DNA of 38,684 bases from Lachnospiraceae bacterium (GTDB lineage Bacteria > Bacillota > Clostridia > Lachnospirales > Lachnospiraceae), in assembly GCA_024694965.1 (NCBI GenBank), contig JAILJC010000228.1, positions 1-38,684 of the forward strand, written 5' to 3'. Position 1 is the first letter of the stretch, and each line of letters begins with the position of its first letter. Shown here in pieces: positions 32,590-38,684 of this stretch. The position numbers and the translations under genes are program-made. The notes under the pieces were generated by a model. It was not told the origin of the DNA. It did no database searches and saw only the letters and a list, made by a program, of their open reading frames with translations.

Positions 32590-32618
32590 TTGACCGGTTA
32601 AAGTGTTATATTGATATA
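32590..32618 (+). promoter_or_regulatory. Possible promoter of the hybrid kinase gene
   Basis: TTGACC (32590-32595), a 17-base spacer and a weak -10 GATATA (32613-32618), upstream of the TTG start at 32679. Confidence 0.3.
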
Positions 32619-32631
32619 TGGCGTTACCGTA

Positions 32632-32660
32632 ATTATAAACTGCTTTGTGGACAAACACAA
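32632..32660 (-). promoter_or_regulatory. Sigma-A promoter of the small hypothetical gene
   Basis: On the minus strand: TTGTGT (32655-32660), a 17-base spacer and perfect TATAAT (32632-32637). It overlaps the upstream region of the kinase gene on the other strand. Confidence 0.55.
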
Positions 32661-32678
32661 GGAACGGCGGTGTAGCGA

Positions 32679-34478
32679 TTGAACAAGATAAAGAAGCTTA
32701 TAAAATATCTTCTCCGCGATGAGCTCACTACTCAGCACAGGCTTATAAATGCCATACTGGTGGTGGGTATAGGTGCGCTTGTATTCTGTACGTTTTTTGA
32801 TTTTTTTGTCGGTACGGGCATCAGGACATTTTGGATAATGGGGCTCCTGATCCTGTGTTTCGTTTTTTCCCTTTATATCGCAAATGTAAAAAACAAACCT
32901 AATGCGGCAGGTCTTATCCTGGCGGTAATATCCAACTATTTTCTTATGCCGTTCTTATATTTTTTAGAGGGCGGCAAGGAATCGGGAATGCCAATGTGGC
33001 TTACTCTGGCAGGGCTGTTTGTTTGGCTTATAGTTGACGGATGGCCGGTGTTCCTTATCTATATCGGGGATATCATCTTATATGCTTCTCTACTCATTAT
33101 TGAATATTTTCATCCCGAATATGTTCATAAGATGGCTGACCGTAAGGCTGAATATATCGATTATATATTTGCGATATCGGCGCTCATCATTATCTTCGGA
33201 TCGATATTCAAGGTGCAGAACCGCGTATACGAAAAGCGCAGGATAGAACTCGAAGACAAGGAACGTGAACTTACGGAGATGAACTTAAGCCTTGAGAAGG
33301 CCAATGAGGCAAAGAGCATTTTCCTTGCCAGGATGTCTCATGAAATAAGGACTCCCATTAATGCCGTCATCGGTATGAATGAGATGATCTTAAGGGAGAG
33401 TGCGGAAGCCAATATCCTTAACTATGCGGGAAGCATAGAAACGGCATCAAACTCTCTGCTGTCACTGATAAACGATATCCTTGATTTTTCAAAGATAGAA
33501 TCGGGACTTATGAAGATCATTCCCGAGGAATATGAGGTTGCTTCCCTTATAAACGACTGCTACAGCCTGCTTGACATGCGTGCAAAAGGCAAGGGATTAA
33601 GGCTTAAGCTTGAACACAATGAGAAGCTTCCTTCGGTACTCCTCGGTGACGGAGTAAGGATAAAACAGATCATTACCAACCTCTTAACAAACGCCGTTAA
33701 ATATACGGACAGGGGAACAATAACCCTGGAAGTCGATTACATTAAAAAAGAGGATACGAGGATAGACCTTGTGATCCGTGTCACCGATACGGGACGAGGC
33801 ATATCGGATGAAGATATAGGAGGCATCTTTGATTCGTTCTCAAGGGCAGATGAGAGGCAGAACCGGAACATTGAAGGAACGGGACTGGGACTGTCCATTA
33901 CTAAGCAGCTTATTGACCTTATGAACGGATCGATAAGTGTTAAGAGTAAACAGGGCGTGGGTTCCGAATTTACGGCAGTCATACCCCAGACCGTTGTTTC
34001 AAGAGAACCTATCGGAAACATATGGGAAAAATTCAATGCAGGCAGCAGGACGGGACAGAATTACAGGGAGAGCCTTACTGCACCCGAAGCAAGCATTTTG
34101 GTCGTTGATGATGTGCAGGTAAACCTCCAGATAATAAAACTCCTGCTTAAGACAACACAGATCAATATAGATACGGCGGAAAGCGGCAGGAAGGCGATCG
34201 AACTGTATGAGGATAATCATTATGATCTGGTATTCCTGGATCACATGATGCCGGAAATGGACGGCATAGAAACGTTCGATGAGATAAAGAAGTCGGAAAG
34301 GTATAAAAATGAGCAAACACCGATAGTAGTTCTCACGGCAAACGCGATACAGGGAGCCGATAAAGAGTATATGGCCGTCGGTTTTGCGGATTATCTTACC
34401 AAGCCGGTTCAGGCTAAGGAACTTGAACATGTATTGATCAAGCTCCTTCCTAAGGATCTGGTAACGATGACCGAATAA
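32679..34478 (+). CDS. Membrane hybrid histidine kinase with C-terminal receiver
   Basis: A 599-residue protein. Five or six membrane segments occupy about residues 22-178, with no recognised extracytoplasmic sensor, and a coiled coil follows (180-210). The kinase core has FLARMSHEIRTPINAVIGMN with His221, ITNLLTNAVKYTDRG (N box), VTDTGRGISDEDIGG (G1) and EGTGLGLSI (G2). The C-terminal receiver has ILVVDDVQVN, VFLDHMMPEMDG with acceptor Asp521, LTANA and TKPV. The start is TTG with GGCGGTG six bases upstream. There is no separate response regulator or output domain here. The next gene follows after 15 bases. Confidence 0.93.
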   Translation: MNKIKKLIKYLLRDELTTQHRLINAILVVGIGALVFCTFFDFFVGTGIRTFWIMGLLILCFVFSLYIANVKNKPNAAGLILAVISNYFLMPFLYFLEGGKESGMPMWLTLAGLFVWLIVDGWPVFLIYIGDIILYASLLIIEYFHPEYVHKMADRKAEYIDYIFAISALIIIFGSIFKVQNRVYEKRRIELEDKERELTEMNLSLEKANEAKSIFLARMSHEIRTPINAVIGMNEMILRESAEANILNYAGSIETASNSLLSLINDILDFSKIESGLMKIIPEEYEVASLINDCYSLLDMRAKGKGLRLKLEHNEKLPSVLLGDGVRIKQIITNLLTNAVKYTDRGTITLEVDYIKKEDTRIDLVIRVTDTGRGISDEDIGGIFDSFSRADERQNRNIEGTGLGLSITKQLIDLMNGSISVKSKQGVGSEFTAVIPQTVVSREPIGNIWEKFNAGSRTGQNYRESLTAPEASILVVDDVQVNLQIIKLLLKTTQINIDTAESGRKAIELYEDNHYDLVFLDHMMPEMDGIETFDEIKKSERYKNEQTPIVVLTANAIQGADKEYMAVGFADYLTKPVQAKELEHVLIKLLPKDLVTMTE

Positions 34479-34493
34479 GGAGGATAGATCACT

Positions 34494-35966
34494 ATGATAG
34501 TATGTCCCAGCTGTGGGGCCAACTTAAAGTTTGATCCGACAAAACAGCGAATGCTGTGTGATTTCTGCGGATCGGATTTTGACCCCAAGGAATTTGATGT
34601 TAAGGCGGACGCTCAGGAGCAGCAGGTAACCGAACAGACCGAAGACCTTGACACCTATGACGTGACCGTGTTTACCTGTCCGCAGTGCGGAGGTGAGCTT
34701 ATGAGCGTGGATTCCAATACCGCCGCGGCATTCTGCAGCTTCTGCGGAGCCTCGACAATACTGAATTCACGTATCGCAAAAGGTAAGCGTCCCGAGTTCA
34801 TCATACCCTTCAGTAAAACGAAGGAGGACTGCAAGGAGGCTTATCTTAAGATCGTCAGGCGTGCATTGTTCATACCGAGGGAATATAAGAGCAAGGAATG
34901 CATCGACGGGTTCAGGGGTATTTATATGCCTTACTGGTCCTATGATGTTAAGCAGAGCGGTCCTGTAAAGCTTAAGGGTAAAACAGAAAGCAGGTCTGGT
35001 GATTATATAATCACAAAGCATTACAGCCTTTCGGGTGAGATAGATGCCTCATACGAAGGGTTAAGCTATGATGCGTCATCTTCATTTTCCGACAGCATAA
35101 GTGAGGCGCTGGCACCGTATGATGTTAAGCAGCGCATACCTTTTGAACCCTCTTACATGAGCGGCTTTTATGCGGATATCGCGGATGTCGATAAGGCGGT
35201 ATATTCAAAGGAGGCTGCGGGCTTTGCCTATGACCGGTCGGTTGAGCGTATAAAGAGCGAAACGCCCGAATTCAGGAAATTCACTATAGAAGATGAGAAC
35301 AGGCCGGCTGACAAGGGACCCGGTACGGCATTTTCCTCACGGACTATGAAGGGTCATTCTTCAATGTATCCGGTATGGTTCATGTCATACAGGAACGGGG
35401 ACAGGATCACCTATGCCACGGTTAACGGACAGACCGGAAAGGTTGCCGCGGATCTTCCGATAGACGTTAAGAAATATCTTCTGTTTTCCGGAGTGCTTGC
35501 ACTTATCATATTTGTGATCCTGAATACATTTTTGGTGCTTACACCGAAGGCGGTACTGGTCACCGCAAGCATACTTACCATAGCCGTATTTTTGATAAAT
35601 GCAGTTCAGAGAAATACGATAAAGAAGGCAGTAACAGGCGAGGATGATAAAGGCATACAAAGTGTTGCCGCCGCTGCCAAAAAGGCAATGAAGGATAAAA
35701 AGAAGGCACCGGAACCTGATATACCCGAGGCAAAGATGAGCCCTGTTGAGAAGATCACTTTATTCTGCGGTATAGGATCCGTCGTGATAGCGGCACTTAT
35801 GATCTTCTTCATCCATGTTGTACATGATATGCCGTATTATGTGATGTGTATATTCGATGCGGTGCTGTTTGTTTTAAGCTTCCGCTTCACACTTAAGAAC
35901 TATAATATAATGGCCACAAGAAGGCTTCCCCAGTTTGACAGGAAGGGAGGTGATGACCGTGCGTAA
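34494..35966 (+). CDS. Double zinc-ribbon membrane protein
   Basis: A 490-residue protein. Two Cys4 zinc ribbons lie at the N-terminus: CPSCG...CDFCG (about 4-26) and CPQCG...CSFCG (about 62-83). A large soluble region follows (FIIPFSKTKEDCKEAYLKI, FRGIYMPYWSYDVK, SSMYPVWFMSYRNGDRITYATVNGQTGKV), and then membrane segments at about 327-375 (two) and 423-467 (two). The central YMPYW...YPVW pattern occurs in zinc-ribbon proteins that I believe often accompany TPM-domain proteins in Firmicutes. The function is unknown. AGGAGG lies before the ATG. It overlaps the TPM gene by 8 bases. Confidence 0.82.
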   Translation: MIVCPSCGANLKFDPTKQRMLCDFCGSDFDPKEFDVKADAQEQQVTEQTEDLDTYDVTVFTCPQCGGELMSVDSNTAAAFCSFCGASTILNSRIAKGKRPEFIIPFSKTKEDCKEAYLKIVRRALFIPREYKSKECIDGFRGIYMPYWSYDVKQSGPVKLKGKTESRSGDYIITKHYSLSGEIDASYEGLSYDASSSFSDSISEALAPYDVKQRIPFEPSYMSGFYADIADVDKAVYSKEAAGFAYDRSVERIKSETPEFRKFTIEDENRPADKGPGTAFSSRTMKGHSSMYPVWFMSYRNGDRITYATVNGQTGKVAADLPIDVKKYLLFSGVLALIIFVILNTFLVLTPKAVLVTASILTIAVFLINAVQRNTIKKAVTGEDDKGIQSVAAAAKKAMKDKKKAPEPDIPEAKMSPVEKITLFCGIGSVVIAALMIFFIHVVHDMPYYVMCIFDAVLFVLSFRFTLKNYNIMATRRLPQFDRKGGDDRA

Positions 35967-36792
35967 GGTGAATTTCAGTAAGGATCAAATATTCGTAAGA
36001 GCAGCGGCTTTTATCATGTCGCTAAGCATGGTCATGCTCCTTTCATGCGGACTTACCGCGGTTCCCGTATGGGCGGATGATTCTTATACCGTTGAGCAGG
36101 AGGCAGATGATTATGTCCTTTGCAAGAACAGGGACAGCGGTTATGAGATACTCATTGATGACAGCGCAGATCTGTTTACCGAATCGGAGGAAAACGATCT
36201 GATCCCGTATATGATCGCATGCTCGGACGGCGGATTCGTAATGCTTGTTACGATAGATGACAACAAATACAATGATGCATACGACTTCTGTCACAGCTAC
36301 TACCGTTCAAAGATACCTGAAGAGAGCGGCATCATGTTCCTTATCGACATGGATACGAGGGAGCTGCGATTCTACAGTGAAGGCAGCTACCACAGGCAGC
36401 TGACCAAAGATGTAATGAACATCATAAGCGACAACGTGTACAAGCAGGCGCATAACGGTGATTATTACGCCTGTGCGAGTGAGGCGTTTGCGGAAATAGC
36501 GGATGTGCTTGAAGGCAAGAAGATAGCTGCTCCGATGAAATATGTTTCAAATGCCTGCCTTGCCATACTTCTTGGCCTTATAATCAATTACTTTTTCGCA
36601 AGGGGAGTATCCAAGGCCGTTAAACCTTCAAACAGTGAGATACTGAAGTCTATCTTTTCAGCCTTCGAGTTCAGGAATCCGACGGTTACGTTTACCCATC
36701 AGACCAAAACCTATTCACCCAGGAGTTCGGGTTCCGGCGGTGGCGGCGGCGGTGGCGGTGGCGGCCACTCATCGGGCGGACACAGTTTCTAG
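35959..36792 (+). CDS. TPM-domain membrane protein with a Gly-rich tail
   Basis: A 277-residue YgcG-like protein. An N-terminal signal or anchor (FVRAAAFIMSLSMVMLLSCGL) is followed by a TPM domain at about 55-185 (ILIDDSADLFTESEENDL, GGFVMLVTIDDNKYNDAYDF, GIMFLIDMDTRELRFYSEG). A second membrane segment (about 195-215) leads to a short region ending in an unbroken run of ten glycines and HSSGGHSF. TPM domains belong to a family implicated in membrane protein quality control or phosphatase activity; the specific role here is unknown. GTG 35959 has GGGAGG at eight-base spacing; ATG 35953 is too close to it. Confidence 0.85.
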   Translation: MRKVNFSKDQIFVRAAAFIMSLSMVMLLSCGLTAVPVWADDSYTVEQEADDYVLCKNRDSGYEILIDDSADLFTESEENDLIPYMIACSDGGFVMLVTIDDNKYNDAYDFCHSYYRSKIPEESGIMFLIDMDTRELRFYSEGSYHRQLTKDVMNIISDNVYKQAHNGDYYACASEAFAEIADVLEGKKIAAPMKYVSNACLAILLGLIINYFFARGVSKAVKPSNSEILKSIFSAFEFRNPTVTFTHQTKTYSPRSSGSGGGGGGGGGGHSSGGHSF

Positions 36793-36804
36793 GGACAGGA
36801 TCAA

Positions 36805-37542
36805 ATGTTAAACTACAGGTTCACGATCAGTTATGACGGGTCGCGCTTTCAGGGCTGGGAACGCCAGCCCTCTACCGATATGACCATTCAGGGCAAGCTT
36901 GAAGCGGTTCTTGAAAAGATGACCGGGAAAGAGGTCGAGGTGATCGGAGCGGGGCGTACCGATGCGGGGGTCCATGCAAGGGCAATGACAGCCAATGCTT
37001 TCATGGATACCGGGTTAACTCCCGATGAGATACGGGATTACCTAAACCGATATCTTCCCGACGACATATGCGTAAGGGAGGTAAAGGAAGCCTCGCCGCG
37101 GTTCCATTCCCGCTACAATGCTGTCGGTAAAACATACCGCTATACCTGTTATACGGGACCTGTAAAACCCGTGTTTGACCGGAAATATGTTTATTATCTT
37201 GAGGAAACTCCCGACATCGATAAGATGAAGCAGGCGGCTTTGTTCCTTACGGGGGAGCATGATTTTAAGAGCTTCTGCTCAAATCCGAGGATGAAGAAGT
37301 CGACCGTAAGGAAGGTTGACAGGATCGATATAAGCAGAAAGGGAGCGTATATTTATTTTACTTATCACGGCACGGGATTTTTGCAGTACATGGTAAGGAT
37401 ACTGACGGGAACCCTGCTTGAGGTGGGATTTGATAAGCGCACGCCGGAGAGCATGAAGGAACTCCTTCTTGCAAAGGACAGAAAACTGGCCGGAGCTACT
37501 GCCCCGGCGCAGGGTCTTACTATGATAAAGGTTGATTACTGA
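36805..37542 (+). CDS. truA: tRNA pseudouridine(38-40) synthase
   Basis: A 245-residue TruA. It forms pseudouridine at positions 38-40 of the tRNA anticodon arm. Motifs: FTISYDGSRFQGWERQPS, GAGRTDAGVHARAM with catalytic Asp53, FHSRYNAVGKTYRY, and FLQYMVRILTGTLLEVG near the C-terminus. It follows the TPM gene by 12 bases. Its last 23 bases overlap the 3' end of the convergent esterase gene. Confidence 0.97.
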   Translation: MLNYRFTISYDGSRFQGWERQPSTDMTIQGKLEAVLEKMTGKEVEVIGAGRTDAGVHARAMTANAFMDTGLTPDEIRDYLNRYLPDDICVREVKEASPRFHSRYNAVGKTYRYTCYTGPVKPVFDRKYVYYLEETPDIDKMKQAALFLTGEHDFKSFCSNPRMKKSTVRKVDRIDISRKGAYIYFTYHGTGFLQYMVRILTGTLLEVGFDKRTPESMKELLLAKDRKLAGATAPAQGLTMIKVDY

Positions 37543-38650
37543 AATGCTCCGTAAGATAGTCGGATATTATTTCCGCAGTGATCATGTGGGATTTAAGCCC
37601 CGGATGTGAACGCGCTCCGACAGTCTTTTCATTAACATTGGGAAGCTGGAGATAGGTAACGTTTTTGTCTCCGCTTTCAGCTTTATATCTGTTTACAGCA
37701 TCCGCAAGATACAGGCTCAGATCATAACCCAGCATCCCATACAGCCATACAATGTGGGATGAGGGGTTATTTTTTCGTACCGTTTTAAGAAAGTTAACGG
37801 CGGCATCGGTTATAAGCTTTACATCCTCCTTAACAAAGGAGCCGTCTTCTTTTTTGTTAAGCTTATATACCGCCCCCGTATCCGGATCGGTGAAAGGGGG
37901 CTGGTTAAAGCCCGAACAGTCATTGGTACCTAAGTTTATGAGGATCGCATCCGGGATCCAGGAGCTGAAGTCATACGGTTTTGCCGCACCGAACCTGTCG
38001 TTTGCACCTCCCGATGCAAGTCCGCATATCCTGTCATAATACCTCGGAATATTGTGGTTTCTGTTATTATCCCATCCTGAGAATACACCCCATCCGCCCT
38101 GAGACATAACACGGCACTGGGCATTTAACAGTTTTCCGACGCGGTTTACATAAGTCCTGCTGTAACTCATGCAATACGCCGTCCAGTCCTCATCGGTTAA
38201 AGCTCCGTAGCTTCCTTCTCCCGAATTGATACTGTCTCCGATGAATTCAAGCCTGTATTTATAGGCAGGGGGAGCCTGGAACTCGCCGTCTGTTTCAAGT
38301 CCCTTTATAACAATATTAGTCGTTTGGTCATCGCTCATAGCCTGAAGCTCGCGGTAAAACTTTACACGGGTGGTTCGTGTCGGATCGATGCCCCTGAAAA
38401 GACAGATACGGTGATGCCCCTTATCGATCATGAAACGGCTTATGAGTTCACCGTTTATTTCAATCGCGGCCCAGGGTTCAAAATCCGTGTAGTCGGCTTC
38501 CACATCGGCCCAAAGCTGTGAGCCGGTCACATTTACCTCGATACCGTGCCCGTTTGACAAAAGCGGTACAACATCAAGTGTTGTATCGATGCGCCCGTGA
38601 AGGCAGATATTGTCGATTTCCTTAATTTTACAATATTTCAGTTCGTTCAT
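37520..38650 (-). CDS. SGNH-hydrolase esterase resembling carbohydrate esterase family 2
   Basis: A 376-residue protein in two parts. Residues about 20-120 form a beta-rich N-terminal domain (WADVEADYTDFEPWAAIEING). The SGNH domain starts near 130: LEFIGDSINSGEG with Ser140, SQGGWGVFSGWD, ILINLGTNDCSGFN and RSHPGLKSH with the His. This order matches CE2 acetyl-xylan/deacetylating esterases, so removal of acetyl groups from plant or other polysaccharides is likely, but substrate cannot be read. There is no signal peptide, so the enzyme is probably cytoplasmic unless exported otherwise. The start has AAAGGAG on the minus strand. Its promoter lies beyond the window. Confidence 0.85.
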   Translation of the reverse strand: MNELKYCKIKEIDNICLHGRIDTTLDVVPLLSNGHGIEVNVTGSQLWADVEADYTDFEPWAAIEINGELISRFMIDKGHHRICLFRGIDPTRTTRVKFYRELQAMSDDQTTNIVIKGLETDGEFQAPPAYKYRLEFIGDSINSGEGSYGALTDEDWTAYCMSYSRTYVNRVGKLLNAQCRVMSQGGWGVFSGWDNNRNHNIPRYYDRICGLASGGANDRFGAAKPYDFSSWIPDAILINLGTNDCSGFNQPPFTDPDTGAVYKLNKKEDGSFVKEDVKLITDAAVNFLKTVRKNNPSSHIVWLYGMLGYDLSLYLADAVNRYKAESGDKNVTYLQLPNVNEKTVGARSHPGLKSHMITAEIISDYLTEHFSNQPLS

Positions 38651-38680
38651 AATGGCTGCTCCTTTAATGGCTGCTCCTAA
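38651..38680 (-). repeat. 15-bp tandem duplication carrying two ribosome-binding sites
   Basis: Units 38651-38665 and 38666-38680 share 13 identical bases (AATGGCTGCTCCT on the plus strand). On the minus strand each carries GGAGCAGCCATT, so two Shine-Dalgarno sequences sit in tandem before the esterase ATG. Confidence 0.75.
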
Positions 38681-38684
38681 AACA

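Overview
The window looks like chromosomal DNA from an anaerobic, motile, low-to-mid G+C Firmicute, most likely a Lachnospiraceae member (Butyrivibrio/Roseburia-like). Reasons: Firmicute-type Shine-Dalgarno sequences, several TTG/GTG starts, heavy AGG (Arg) and ATA (Ile) codon use, a secretin-free Tad pilus locus, and Lachnospiraceae-type families. Species was not determined. There is no phage, transposase, CRISPR array or rRNA.

Layout. 3-656: 3' end of an unidentified protein. 676-3848: an Rrf2 regulator divergent from DAHP synthase, then DHFR, a ferredoxin-acetyltransferase fusion and a YjbR-MGMT fusion in one overlapping run. 3912-5333: PPK2 and adenine phosphoribosyltransferase. 5364-5436: tRNA-Lys(CTT) on the minus strand. 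5525-7154: tatD-rsmA. 7267-13102: a 1297-residue TPR/acidic-repeat/AAA-like protein, then glycogen branching enzyme glgB. 13120-13188: a perfect 31-bp-arm palindrome.

13269-18005 is a motility operon (large DUF6240-like protein, flagellin, FliS) ending in a clear intrinsic terminator. 18298-26904 is a complete Gram-positive Tad (Flp) pilus operon behind a sigma-A promoter and a structured leader: CpaE/TadZ-like, CpaF/TadA ATPase, two TadB/TadC-like platform proteins, Flp pilin, a DUF5702-like protein, a TadE-like protein carrying a duplicated His/Cys metal-site-like domain, prepilin peptidase, a second TadE-like protein and a DUF6382-like membrane protein.

26985-38650 is mixed: a flavodoxin-SCP2 fusion with a HIT protein; murG alone on the minus strand; a PAS/degenerate-GGDEF/EAL protein with a voltage-gated-type K+ channel; a small unknown minus-strand gene; a hybrid histidine kinase, a double zinc-ribbon membrane protein, a TPM-domain protein and truA in one direction; and a convergent CE2-like SGNH esterase whose stop lies inside truA.

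The most unusual items are the giant TPR/AAA-like protein with its leader palindrome, the duplicated His/Cys domain on a minor pilin, the about 200-residue extracytoplasmic insertion in the TadC-like protein, the repeat-built DUF6240-like protein in front of flagellin, and several domain fusions. All functions are inferred from motifs read by eye; no database search was run.
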